Positions 28,831-37,240 of a DNA stretch of 44,597 bases are shown here, piece by piece (position 1 is the first letter of the stretch; every line of letters begins with the position of its first letter). The DNA is from Aureispira sp. (GTDB lineage Bacteria; Bacteroidota; Bacteroidia; Chitinophagales; Saprospiraceae). The stretch covers positions 1-44,597 of the forward strand of contig JAAEPD010000341.1 in NCBI GenBank assembly GCA_024222455.1. The letters are read 5' to 3'. The position numbers and the translations under genes were made by a program. Below the pieces are notes generated by a model. It was not told the origin of the DNA, searched no databases, and saw only the letters and a program-made list of their open reading frames with translations.

Positions 28831-29334
28831 ATGGAACTAGAAGATGCAAAATCAAAATTTATACAAGCTTGGGGAACCTTTGGTTCTAACTGGGGGGTCA
28901 ACCGCACTATGGCACAAGTACATGCCTTATTATTAGTAGCTCCAGAGCCTTTGTGTGCAGATGATATTATGGAGACCTTAAAAATCTCTAGAGGTAATGC
29001 CAATATGAATATTCGTGCACTAATTGACTGGGGCTTAGTTTTCAAAGAACTAAAACCAGGAGAGCGCAGAGAATATTTTGTAGGTGAAAAGGATATGTGG
29101 AAGGTTGTTCGTCAAATCATCATCCAACGCAAAAAGAAAGAACTAGAACCTGTTCTAACTGTACTTGATGAAGTTAGTAATGTAGATGATGCCGATTCTG
29201 AAGATGCACAACAGTTTTTGGAAGTAATTGGTAGCATGAAGCTTTTTTCGGAAAAAGCAGATGCAGTACTAGCCAAATTGATCAAATCTGATTCTGGCTG
29301 GTTAATGAAAACGCTAATGAAATTGATTAAATAG
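28831..29334 (+). CDS. GbsR/MarR family transcriptional regulator
   Basis: A 167-residue DNA-binding regulator. The N-terminal winged helix-turn-helix (about residues 20-85) has WGTFGSNWGVNRTMAQVHALLLVAPEPLCADDIMETLKISRGNANMNIRALIDWG in substance, the hallmark of the GbsR branch. It then has LVFKELKPGERREYFVGEKDMW. A charged C-terminal helical part likely mediates dimerisation. B. subtilis GbsR controls glycine betaine synthesis, but no osmoprotectant genes are nearby, so the target is unknown. A perfect palindrome over its promoter suggests autoregulation. It is convergent with the LytTR regulator, 5 nt apart. Confidence 0.88.
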   Translation: MELEDAKSKFIQAWGTFGSNWGVNRTMAQVHALLLVAPEPLCADDIMETLKISRGNANMNIRALIDWGLVFKELKPGERREYFVGEKDMWKVVRQIIIQRKKKELEPVLTVLDEVSNVDDADSEDAQQFLEVIGSMKLFSEKADAVLAKLIKSDSGWLMKTLMKLIK

Positions 29335-29339
29335 TTCTA

Positions 29340-30095
29340 TTAAATTAATTGATTTAGCTTTTGCACAAACTCATCTTTCCTATGTTTAGATAGATTGACC
29401 ATAATGTCATTTTCCATTATAATATAATGCCCATCTTTTTTGACATATTGCTGAATATGCTGCATGTTGATAACAAAAGAACGATGAGGCTTATAAAAAT
29501 TAGCTACTCCATCCAATATACTCAGAAAATATTTTAGAGGTTTAGAAATTAGCTGCATCTTTTTGCCTCCCTGTAGGTAGACCTTGCTATACATGCCATC
29601 AGCCTCTATACAAATTATATCCTCCAATTTTACAAAAATAACACCCTCCGAAACTGGCAAGCCAATTTTTTTGAACGTATTCTTTTCTATAGTTGTTTTT
29701 AGTGCCTGCAACTGATTGCGAATACTATCATTATTGACTTTACAAGAAGCTTTATGTACCGCTTCTCTGACTTGTTTTGGGCGTAATGGTTTTAGCAAGT
29801 AATCTAGGGCATTCAGCTCAAAGGCTTTAGTTGCATAGTGGCTATGTGCTGTAGTAAAAATAATATAAAAATTGAGTTCTTCTGTGTTCAGAAAATTGCC
29901 AATCTCGATTCCTAAATGATCAGGCATGTCTACATCTAGAAAGACAATATCTGGGGTTGTTTTTCGAATCAATTCTACACCACTCAATAGATCTGGAGCT
30001 TGTTCAAAAGACTTAACCTCTGGACAATAATCTTTTAGAATAGTAGATAGTAGATTTCTAGCTCTTGATTCATCATCTATAATAATAGCCTTCAT
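29340..30095 (-). CDS. LytTR response regulator
   Basis: A 251-residue two-component response regulator. The receiver domain (about residues 1-120) has the acidic pocket IIIDDE, the phospho-acceptor Asp54 (FLDVDMP) and the conserved Lys in YLLKPLRPKQ. A LytTR DNA-binding domain fills about residues 145-250 (VKLEDIICIEADGMYSKVYL, FYKPHRSFVINMQHI). It follows its sensor kinase by 7 nt and is surely its partner. LytTR regulators of this type often control surface or envelope genes, but the targets here are unknown. Confidence 0.93.
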   Translation of the reverse strand: MKAIIIDDESRARNLLSTILKDYCPEVKSFEQAPDLLSGVELIRKTTPDIVFLDVDMPDHLGIEIGNFLNTEELNFYIIFTTAHSHYATKAFELNALDYLLKPLRPKQVREAVHKASCKVNNDSIRNQLQALKTTIEKNTFKKIGLPVSEGVIFVKLEDIICIEADGMYSKVYLQGGKKMQLISKPLKYFLSILDGVANFYKPHRSFVINMQHIQQYVKKDGHYIIMENDIMVNLSKHRKDEFVQKLNQLI

Positions 30096-30102
30096 AAATA
30101 GT

Positions 30103-31986
30103 TTATGCAGTTTGTTTAAGAGGTATAAGAATACGAACTTCGGTACCAGTAGCTTTTTGATCTTGGTACAAATCTACAAATTTAACTTCTATTTTTTGAC
30201 TACGACCATGATTGAGTAAATGCAAGCGAGTTGCATTGGCTGATGTGGCAAAAGATTTATGGTTTGGGTTGCGTTTTTTGTTGATCTCAGCAGAAGCCTC
30301 TCTACCTATACCATTATCTCGAACAATAGCCTCTAGATAATCGTCATTATGTTCTTTGAATTGAACATCTATTTTTCGTTCTCCTTTTTTATAAAACAAA
30401 CCATGTTTTACTGCATTCTCTACATAAGGCTGCACTAACATTGTAGGTATTTTTAGATCATCAATATCCAAATTTCCATCTGTCTTAATATTAAATTCAA
30501 TAGAATGGTCAAAACGTACAGATTCTAAATCTAGATAGAGTTCTAGCGCCTCAATTTCTTCTTCTAAGCTAAGATTTCCTTCTTGGCTATGATTAAGATA
30601 TATACGCATCAAATCTGCAAATTTGCCTAAATAATCACTAGCCAATTCTTTTTCATTGAGCAAGATATAATCTTGAATAGAATTTAAGGCATTAAACATA
30701 AAATGAGGATTGAGTTGTGCTTTTAGCGCCTTTAGTTCTGCTTGTCGAAATTGTTGTTCTACTTCCAAGCGTTCTTGTGTAGAGGACAGTTCTTTGCTCA
30801 CCAATTCTTTTTGTTTGCGTAAACGATACAGCCAGATATAAAAAGCAATACTCACCAAGACCATTAAACAAAAAATAAGTATTGCAATTAGCCAATTTTG
30901 ATAAGATTTAGCTTTTTCTTCAGCCAATTTTGCCTTTTCTTCAGCAAGTTCTTTGTCTTGAATGGCTTTTTCTGTTTTGAATTGAGTCTCTAATGTTTGA
31001 AGTTTTGCAAGGCTTTTCTCATTGAATATAGAGTCCTTTACTTTATGTGACTCATTCAAGGCGTTGATTGCTAGATCATGTTCGCCAAATTTTAGATATA
31101 CCTCAAAAAGATGAGCATAAGCCTCTGCTATATTGTGTTTTCTACGCATATCTTTAGCACTAGCTAATGCTAACCGAGCATACTTGAAAGCAAAAGTTCT
31201 ATCATTCTGTTCACTATAATAATAAGATAGCATATGAGCTGCAGTATAGCGTTTAGTGATTTTAGGACCTAATTTGGGATAAATAGCTGCAATAGAATCA
31301 GCATAACTTTGACAGTCTGCTTGTGCAACTTCTCCATTACTGTCTATGCAAACTTTGAGGAGTAGGGTATAACAGTGTATGATATTCTCTCGATTGTTAA
31401 TTTGTTTAGCATAGCCCAATGCTTCTGTTATTAGTGTTTGAGCCTCTGTATATTTTTTGTGTTTTATATAGGCATAAAAAGAAATATTACACATTAGTCG
31501 AATCAATTCTCTAGAAGGTTTTTTCTCTCTGAGAAGCTCATATCCCTCTTGCAGTAGAGCCAAACCTTCTTCATATTTATGTTGGATTATATAAATAGCA
31601 GATAATTCGTTATAGACTCCCGCAATTCCCTTATAGTATTCTATGCTTCTGTAAGCTTTTAAAGCTTTTTGACCATATTCAAAAGCTTCAGGATAACGCC
31701 CATCCGATTTTGAGCGCACTAATAAAATAGCATATATCCTTCCTTGACTTAAAGTATCTTTTCTTGTAGTTGCAATCGATAAGGCTTCTCTATAATATTG
31801 TATTCTGCTAGTATCAGAAGAAGGAGTTGCATGACCTAGCCCTACAAGTTTCATCATTCTTATCGAATCTAGTTGAGGATGATTGCTAAGATCTTGTTTT
31901 AAACTATCTAAATTCGAGGCTGATTGTGAATATGTAAAAAGGGGGTACAAGGCGATGAGTAAGAATAATAGAAATACTGTCCGCAT
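30103..31986 (-). CDS. LytS-type sensor histidine kinase with TPR sensor domain
   Basis: A 627-residue membrane sensor kinase. It begins with a signal peptide (MRTVFLLFLLIALYPLFTYSQ). A periplasmic region of tetratricopeptide-like helical repeats follows (about residues 30-320). A coiled segment, one span at about 365-387 (NWLIAILIFCLMVLVSIAFYIWLY), a second coiled coil and the kinase core come next. The phospho-acceptor His428 lies in LNPHFMFNALNSIQ, the N box in YVENAVKHG (about 521-529) and the G box in DNGIGR (about 557-562). This architecture, with LytTR partner 7 nt downstream, is common in Bacteroidota. The signal is unknown. Confidence 0.92.
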   Translation of the reverse strand: MRTVFLLFLLIALYPLFTYSQSASNLDSLKQDLSNHPQLDSIRMMKLVGLGHATPSSDTSRIQYYREALSIATTRKDTLSQGRIYAILLVRSKSDGRYPEAFEYGQKALKAYRSIEYYKGIAGVYNELSAIYIIQHKYEEGLALLQEGYELLREKKPSRELIRLMCNISFYAYIKHKKYTEAQTLITEALGYAKQINNRENIIHCYTLLLKVCIDSNGEVAQADCQSYADSIAAIYPKLGPKITKRYTAAHMLSYYYSEQNDRTFAFKYARLALASAKDMRRKHNIAEAYAHLFEVYLKFGEHDLAINALNESHKVKDSIFNEKSLAKLQTLETQFKTEKAIQDKELAEEKAKLAEEKAKSYQNWLIAILIFCLMVLVSIAFYIWLYRLRKQKELVSKELSSTQERLEVEQQFRQAELKALKAQLNPHFMFNALNSIQDYILLNEKELASDYLGKFADLMRIYLNHSQEGNLSLEEEIEALELYLDLESVRFDHSIEFNIKTDGNLDIDDLKIPTMLVQPYVENAVKHGLFYKKGERKIDVQFKEHNDDYLEAIVRDNGIGREASAEINKKRNPNHKSFATSANATRLHLLNHGRSQKIEVKFVDLYQDQKATGTEVRILIPLKQTA

Positions 31987-32172
31987 GGTAAAAGTTGTAG
32001 TGAATGTAATGCAGTTAAAGTATAAAAAAAAATCAAAAATTGCAATTGTAAAACAATCTGTTCAGCAGCTCAAACAGACCATTCATCAGTTGATATAGGC
32101 ATTTGAGAAAGATGAGGAGGGGAGGGCTATAAATAGACTAGATTTGGGCAAAGAATAAGGCTTAAAACCCAA

Positions 32173-32214
32173 ACAGGTCATTCCTATACTATTAAGGAAT
32201 GACCTGTCTTTTTT
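32173..32214. terminator. Strong hairpin downstream of fabG
   Basis: ACAGGTCATTCC (32173-32184) pairs perfectly with GGAATGACCTGT (32196-32207), 12 bp with an 11-nt loop. The best T-run (CTTTTTT) follows on the plus strand, whereas the gene that needs a terminator here, fabG, is on the minus strand, where the tail is a weaker TTTGGGTTTT. It shares GTCATTCC/GGAATGAC with the superoperon terminator. Confidence 0.65.
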
Positions 32215-32228
32215 ATTAGGCAAATATT

Positions 32229-32969
32229 TTACATGCCACCACTTACTGTCAACGTTTCGCCAGTTACATAACTAGACAAATCAGAAGCTAAAAACAAGAC
32301 TACATTTGCAATCTCTTCAGAGTTTCCAAAACGACGAAGAGCTGTTGCTTCAACCATTTTGTTCTTAAGTTCCTCATCTAGTTCATCGGTCATATCTGTA
32401 GCAATAAAACCAGGAGCGATAGCATTGCAACGGATATTTCGAGAGCCCATTTCGTGAGCAATAGATTTAGTAAAACCAATAATACCAGCTTTAGATGCAG
32501 CATAGTTAGACTGTCCAGGGTTCCCTTTTATTCCAACTATAGAGGTAATATTAATAATAGAACCGCCTCTAGCTCTTAGCATTGGACGCATGATTCCTTT
32601 CGTAAAATTGAATAAGGATTTTAGGTTGGTGTTCATTACCTCATCCCATTGTGTCTCAGACATACGTAATAAAAGATTATCACGAGTAATTCCAGCGTTA
32701 TTGACCAAAACATCAATTTGGCCAAAATCTGCACTAACCTGTTTGATTAGCTCTTGTGTTTGCTCAAAAGAGCTAGCATCAGATGCATAAGCTTTTACGG
32801 TAGTTCCATGCTTGCTTGCAGATTCAACTACAGCATTGGCTTGTTCTGTGGAAGAGCGATAAGTAAATGCTACATTAGCTCCTTGTTCAGCAAGCTTTTG
32901 TACAATAGCAGCTCCTATTCCTCTAGAACCTCCAGTGATTAATGCGACTTTGTTTTCTAGCAATTTCAT
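32229..32969 (-). CDS. fabG: 3-oxoacyl-ACP reductase FabG
   Basis: NADPH-dependent reduction of 3-ketoacyl-ACP in fatty acid elongation. The 246 residues are the usual length. The cofactor motif is TGGSRGIG (12-19), NNAG follows at 90-93, and the catalytic tetrad Asn115, Ser143, Tyr156 and Lys160 (NYAASKAG) is intact. GMISETQWDEV-type sequence (RMSETQWDEVMNTNL), RNIRCNAIAPGFIATDMT and the C-terminal SSYVTGETLTVSGGM support FabG specifically over other SDRs. It is a single gene on the minus strand with no other fab gene nearby. Confidence 0.92.
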   Translation of the reverse strand: MKLLENKVALITGGSRGIGAAIVQKLAEQGANVAFTYRSSTEQANAVVESASKHGTTVKAYASDASSFEQTQELIKQVSADFGQIDVLVNNAGITRDNLLLRMSETQWDEVMNTNLKSLFNFTKGIMRPMLRARGGSIINITSIVGIKGNPGQSNYAASKAGIIGFTKSIAHEMGSRNIRCNAIAPGFIATDMTDELDEELKNKMVEATALRRFGNSEEIANVVLFLASDLSSYVTGETLTVSGGM

Positions 32970-33167
32970 AACTTAAAATTGATTGTTTTAATAGGTTGAT
33001 AATGAATTGTTTGATCGATTATAGCCTGATCAAGCAATATCTATTGTCAAAACGAGGGCAATATTAGAGAAAATGCCCAAGTTTAACAAGAAAATAGTGT
33101 ATTGTTTTCTATACTACATTTTATATGATGGAAAAAACTAAACATCCCCTTATTTTTGCAAGGCTTA

Positions 33168-33199
33168 TTTGTATCTAGACATAGAAATAGGTATTTTTG
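33168..33199 (+). promoter_or_regulatory. Promoter of the TrmH-type methyltransferase gene
   Basis: TTTG (33168-33171), a 20-nt spacer and TATTTTTG (33192-33199) match the Bacteroidota consensus. The leader to the GTG start at 33234 would be about 28 nt. A second TATTTTTG at 33151-33158 lacks a good upstream box. Confidence 0.65.
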
Positions 33200-33233
33200 C
33201 AGCTTTCCTAGCATTCTAATTATAACAAATATA

Positions 33234-33983
33234 GTGAGCAAACATCCTAGAGATCAGTTCATAACAGTTTATGGACGCAAACCAGTCAAAGAGGTATTAG
33301 AAAATCAAGAATTGGATATAGATAAGGTCTTGCTAGACAAAAGAGCTAAAGGCAATATAATTCGAGAGATACTAACAATTTGTAAACAACGAGGAGTTGA
33401 AGTGACTAGAGTTGATGCAGATAGAGTATCTAAAATTTCTAAAAACCCTAAGCAAGACCAAGGTATAGTAGCCGATGTAGTCTCTCCTCAAGCTGCTGAT
33501 GCAGCCTCTTTTTTAGAAGGAAACCAAGCTAGTTCCACTACTCTAATTGCATTAGATGGTGTAACTACTCCTACCAATGTGGGTATGGTGATACGCTCCT
33601 GCACCGCCTTAGGTGTAGATGGAATTCTTTTACCACGAAAAGGGAGTGCTAAAATTTCGCCCTTAGTGATTAAATCTTCTGCTGGAGTAGTTTTCAAGAG
33701 TACTTTGCTCAAATGTGAGCGCTTGACACCTATCATTAAATTAGCTAAACAAAAAGGATTTAAAATTTATGGACTATCGGGTGAGAAAGGAAGTAATATA
33801 TATACTAGTTCTTTCCACAAAAAAAGTATTTTTGTATTAGGTAATGAATCTAATGGGGTTTCATCTTCTATTGCTGATTTGGTAGATTATTGGTTGACTA
33901 TCCCAATGGCGAATAATGTAGAGTCACTCAATATTGCGTGTGCAGGTACTATAGTTGGTTCCGAGATTATGAGAAGAAAATAA
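33234..33983 (+). CDS. TrmH/SpoU family RNA 2'-O-methyltransferase
   Basis: Methylates ribose 2'-OH in tRNA or rRNA with SAM through a trefoil-knot fold. I start it at GTG 33234 (MSKHPRDQFITVYGRKPVKEVLEN), 249 residues. A longer reading from TTG 33156 is rejected because it overlaps the predicted promoter. The substrate-binding domain is at about residues 12-90. The three SpoU motifs are DGVTTPTNVGMVIRSC, FVLGNESNGVS and IPMANNVESLNIACAGTIV. Whether it is RlmB-like or TrmH-like cannot be decided. The lipoprotein gene follows after 15 nt, probably cotranscribed. Confidence 0.88.
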   Translation: MSKHPRDQFITVYGRKPVKEVLENQELDIDKVLLDKRAKGNIIREILTICKQRGVEVTRVDADRVSKISKNPKQDQGIVADVVSPQAADAASFLEGNQASSTTLIALDGVTTPTNVGMVIRSCTALGVDGILLPRKGSAKISPLVIKSSAGVVFKSTLLKCERLTPIIKLAKQKGFKIYGLSGEKGSNIYTSSFHKKSIFVLGNESNGVSSSIADLVDYWLTIPMANNVESLNIACAGTIVGSEIMRRK

Positions 33984-33998
33984 TAGATTTAAAGACAT

Positions 33999-34820
33999 AT
34001 GTATAAGATAATTTTAGTAAGCGTTATAGTATTGTTGTTTAGTGGTTGTATTCCCAAAGGGAAATTTAATGCATTGACAGCTTCCCATAATCAGCTGGAT
34101 AATGAGCTGATTAAAACTCGGAAAGAATTAGCAGATGCTAAACGAGAATTGACCAAGTTTAGAGATGTTACTTCTGAAGATAATGTTCGTATAAGCGAAG
34201 ATTTGCAAGAAAAGAATCAAACGATTGCTCGTTTACAACAAAAAGAAAAGGAGTCTACACAACAGCTAAGAGATTGTCAACAGAAATTGGATTATTGTCA
34301 AAATGAAGCATTGCGTCAAGCCAAAAAAGCTCAAGCTCAGTTGAAAGCCTTGCAAGAGGCTGATAAATGGAAGTTGGCTAAAGTTAATCAGCTTCGGACA
34401 GATATAATGACCAATCTTGGCGAATTATTTGATACAGCCACAGTTAGTCTTATACAAGAGGGGCCGCATCTAATTCTAGAATTAGGTGAGAGACTTTTAT
34501 TTCCTCAAGGAAGTAAATATGTAGGTGCTGGAGGGCGAACATTATTAGAACGTTTGGCATTAGTGTTGGCCGTACATAATGATATAGAAATTAATGTAAT
34601 TGGACATAGTGTAATAAATGGAGATGAAAAAAACAATTGGAAGGTAAGTACAAGAAGAGCTACCTATGTGGTTTTTATTTTGGCAGAAAATGGAGTTCCT
34701 GCTAAACAGCTGATCTTGTCAGGAAGAGGCGAACATAATCCTCTTGTAGAAAATACATCATCTACCAAAAAAGCTAAAAATCAACGCACTGAAATTATCT
34801 TAACCCCTTTGGGGCGATAG
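33999..34820 (+). CDS. OmpA-like lipoprotein with an altered peptidoglycan-binding motif
   Basis: A 273-residue lipoprotein: signal peptide with lipobox FSGC and lipidated Cys17. A coiled coil follows at about residues 28-125 (Gln/Lys/Glu-rich), and then an OmpA C-terminal-like domain at about 150-270. The canonical GHTD is GHSV here (202-205), so the Asp expected to contact diaminopimelate is a Val. The Arg of the second contact (STRRATYV, 217-224) is kept. The end SGRGEHNP...KNQRTEIILTP is otherwise typical. It may bind peptidoglycan poorly or not at all. It is followed 58 nt later by a second OmpA-like lipoprotein with an intact motif. Confidence 0.85.
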   Translation: MYKIILVSVIVLLFSGCIPKGKFNALTASHNQLDNELIKTRKELADAKRELTKFRDVTSEDNVRISEDLQEKNQTIARLQQKEKESTQQLRDCQQKLDYCQNEALRQAKKAQAQLKALQEADKWKLAKVNQLRTDIMTNLGELFDTATVSLIQEGPHLILELGERLLFPQGSKYVGAGGRTLLERLALVLAVHNDIEINVIGHSVINGDEKNNWKVSTRRATYVVFILAENGVPAKQLILSGRGEHNPLVENTSSTKKAKNQRTEIILTPLGR

Positions 34821-34878
34821 AATATATTTGAAGTTTTTGTAACTTCTTTAATCGAATCACTTTAAAAAAATAAAACTA

Positions 34879-35991
34879 ATGGCTAAAATTTTTCAATTTG
34901 CATTTATGTTACTGATGTTTGCATCACTGTTGTCCTGTGTCTCTAACAGGAAATATCAGGAAGAACAAACTGCAAAATCTCAAGCATTGAATGAAGCTGC
35001 TTCTCAGAAAAAAGCGAGAGAGGTTGCCGAAAAAGATTTAGAAGGAATTAAGGAGAAGGTCAAGGAAATGGAAGAGGATTATGCTGAAATTAAGTCAGAT
35101 TATGATCTTTTGAAAACTCGTTATGACCAGCAACAACGATTGAATAAAGATCTTCAAGACTCTTATGACAAACTTTTGGAGCTTAACGAAAAACTAAAAA
35201 ATGATGCTTCTGCTGGTAAACGTGAGCTAAAAGAGGAGTTGGCTAAAAAAGAGGATGAGTTGCGTAGAAAGGAAGATGAGTTGCGCAGACGTGAGCGTGA
35301 AATGGAAGAGTTGGCTGCAAAACTGAAAAAAGAGCGTGAAGAAATTGATAAGTTGAAGAAGGACCTAGAAGGTAAAAATGCTAATATTGGTAGCTTGGAA
35401 GACTACAAAAAGAAATTGGAAGATGATTTGGCTGCACGTGAGGCTAAAAATAAAGAATTGGGAGATGCTTTAGCTGCTCGTGAAAAACGTGTAAAAGAAC
35501 TTGAAGATGCTATTGCTGCTCGTGATGCTAAAGCACAAGCGCTTAAAGATAAATTAGCTGCTGCTTTGACTGGTTTTACATCTAGTGACCTTTCTGTAGA
35601 GGAACGCAATGGTAAAGTATATGTTTCTATGAGTCAAAATTTATTGTTTGCTACAGGTAGCTCTAAGATTGCTAGCAAGGGTGTTGGTGCTCTTGAAAAT
35701 TTAGCTGGCGTACTCAACAAAAGTGCAGATATTGATATCATGGTAGAAGGGCATACAGATAGTGATGGAGATGCAAAAATGAACTGGGACTTGAGTTCTA
35801 AACGTTCACTTTCTGTTAGTAATGTGTTGATCAAAAATAGTGTGAGTCCTGAGCGTATTACAGCTGCTGGACGTGGAGAACATGTGCCTATTGCTTCTAA
35901 TGACTCTGATGAAGGAAAAGCTAAAAATCGTCGTACTGAGATTATCCTTTCTCCTAAGTTGGATGAAATTTTTGATATACTGAAAAACTAA
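34879..35991 (+). CDS. OmpA-family lipoprotein with long coiled coil
   Basis: A 370-residue outer-membrane lipoprotein. The signal peptide ends at lipobox SLLSC with Cys20. A long charged coiled coil spans about residues 25-230. It includes seven-residue repeats of KEDELRR type (about 124-140) and three tandem 14-residue repeats of LAARE...KELxD type (184-225). The OmpA peptidoglycan-binding domain follows (about 240-360), with both contact residues in GHTDSDGDAKMNWDLSSKRS (Asp294 and Arg309) and the RGEHVPIASN...KNRRTEIILSP end. It probably tethers the outer membrane to the cell wall. Confidence 0.9.
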   Translation: MAKIFQFAFMLLMFASLLSCVSNRKYQEEQTAKSQALNEAASQKKAREVAEKDLEGIKEKVKEMEEDYAEIKSDYDLLKTRYDQQQRLNKDLQDSYDKLLELNEKLKNDASAGKRELKEELAKKEDELRRKEDELRRREREMEELAAKLKKEREEIDKLKKDLEGKNANIGSLEDYKKKLEDDLAAREAKNKELGDALAAREKRVKELEDAIAARDAKAQALKDKLAAALTGFTSSDLSVEERNGKVYVSMSQNLLFATGSSKIASKGVGALENLAGVLNKSADIDIMVEGHTDSDGDAKMNWDLSSKRSLSVSNVLIKNSVSPERITAAGRGEHVPIASNDSDEGKAKNRRTEIILSPKLDEIFDILKN

Positions 35992-35993
35992 TC

Positions 35994-36094
35994 TAATAGG
36001 TTTATAGGTAATAGGTCAATAGGTAGTAATAAGTTTATAGGTATAGGTTGTCACCTTATCTATTAGTTATTACCTATAAATCTATTACCTATAT
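35994..36094. repeat. AATAGGT-type short tandem repeats with a large inverted repeat
   Basis: Between two convergent genes, units of AATAGGT and TTATAGGT recur many times on the plus strand up to about 36050. The complementary ACCTATAAATCTATTACCTAT follows on the right. The arms around 35997-36014 and 36068-36085 match over about 15-16 nt. A fold of some 90 nt centred on TGTCACC is possible. It probably serves as a bidirectional terminator and looks like a repeat-driven, unstable sequence. Confidence 0.55.
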
Positions 36095-37240
36095 TTATTT
36101 TACCTGTCGTCCTTTCCATTCGTAGCTACTCAATACATTGCCCAAAAAGCCAATAACGACTATATATATCCAATGCAAAAAGAGAGAAGGAACAAAGGCT
36201 TTCATTAGTGCCGATCTGCCAAAGAAATGAGCCATCATATTCAATAAAAAATAATCAGCTATTCCTTTTAGCACAAGTTTTAGTGCAGCTAAACCCACCA
36301 ACCACCAACCTAACCAAATTGCAAGTATTAGATCCAATAAGATAGAAACCGAAAAGATCCAGACCAAGCCTAAGATAGCAACAACTTGCCATTCTGTATA
36401 CGCGCTCGATTTAGAGGCCCAACGAATCCGCTGTTGCATAAAACCTTTTAGGGTAGACTTAGGATTAGTATAGGTTGTGGCAGCTTTATTTTTGATGAAT
36501 CGAAGCTGATTAGGATATTTTTTGGCTACTTTTTGCATTAGGAGCATATCGTCACCAGAAGCAATATGGTCTATTCCCTCAAAACCATTAACTTCCTCAA
36601 ATACAGCTTTAGTATAGGCTAAGTTAGCACCGTTGCACATATGCATAAACTGCTTGTGAATGCCCGCTCCAGTTATAGCCATCATGCCCATGAAATCTAA
36701 TGTTTGGAACTGTTCAAAAGTAGAATATTCATTATGAAAAACAACAGGTGCAGCTATGAATTTGGCACCTTCTGACTCATGCATGTAAGCTATATAATAC
36801 AACCAATCAGACCCCATAATACAATCTGCGTCTGTGGTTACGATCAAATTTCCATTGCTTTGTTCGATTCCGGTAGCAATAGCTTGTTTTTTTCCTTGCC
36901 GGTTTTCAAAACCATTTAAGCGAATTAATCGTATATTAGAGGAAATCTTTCCAAAACTACATACTATCTGGCTGGTAATGTCCTCCGAATTATCATCTAC
37001 AACTAAGATTTCAAAAAGATGCTTAGGGTAATTTTGTTGTGCAAGAGACTCTAGACAGTCTTTGATTGCTTTAGCTTCATTGCGAGCAGCCACAATAATA
37101 GATATAGAAACAGTTGGTGTATAATGTTTAGGCAACTCTATATAGGGGAGTTGTTGCCAACCCGTTATATATAATTTTATAATACCTAGATAGGAAACTA
37201 TTAGGACTATAGAAATTAGGATATATAAAGTAACAAACAT
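36095..37240 (-). CDS. Family 2 glycosyltransferase, membrane-bound
   Basis: A 381-residue processive-type GT2. An N-terminal span (MFVTLYILISIVLIVSYLGIIKLYI) precedes the catalytic domain. That domain has SIIVAARNEAKAIKDCLESL, the nucleotide site VVDDNSED, the metal motif TTDADC (DxD-like), GDDMLLMQK and QQRIRW, the motif common to processive enzymes. Three or four spans follow at the C-terminus. The donor and product are unknown; it may contribute to surface polysaccharide. It is divergent from the MutA-like gene. Confidence 0.9.
   Translation of the reverse strand: MFVTLYILISIVLIVSYLGIIKLYITGWQQLPYIELPKHYTPTVSISIIVAARNEAKAIKDCLESLAQQNYPKHLFEILVVDDNSEDITSQIVCSFGKISSNIRLIRLNGFENRQGKKQAIATGIEQSNGNLIVTTDADCIMGSDWLYYIAYMHESEGAKFIAAPVVFHNEYSTFEQFQTLDFMGMMAITGAGIHKQFMHMCNGANLAYTKAVFEEVNGFEGIDHIASGDDMLLMQKVAKKYPNQLRFIKNKAATTYTNPKSTLKGFMQQRIRWASKSSAYTEWQVVAILGLVWIFSVSILLDLILAIWLGWWLVGLAALKLVLKGIADYFLLNMMAHFFGRSALMKAFVPSLFLHWIYIVVIGFLGNVLSSYEWKGRQVK

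Noticed and set aside
31883-32098. Plus-strand frame of 71 codons at the start of the sensor kinase gene
   Set aside because: It overlaps the kinase signal peptide region in antisense and its composition is low-complexity Lys/Gln/Val. No promoter is seen.
33156-33233. Longer N-terminus for the TrmH-type methyltransferase from TTG 33156
   Set aside because: The extra residues have no family match and the region holds the promoter boxes. GTG 33234 gives the normal family start.
35994-36094. CRISPR array at the AATAGGT repeats
   Set aside because: The units are 7-8 nt, degenerate and not separated by spacers of uniform size. No cas genes are present.
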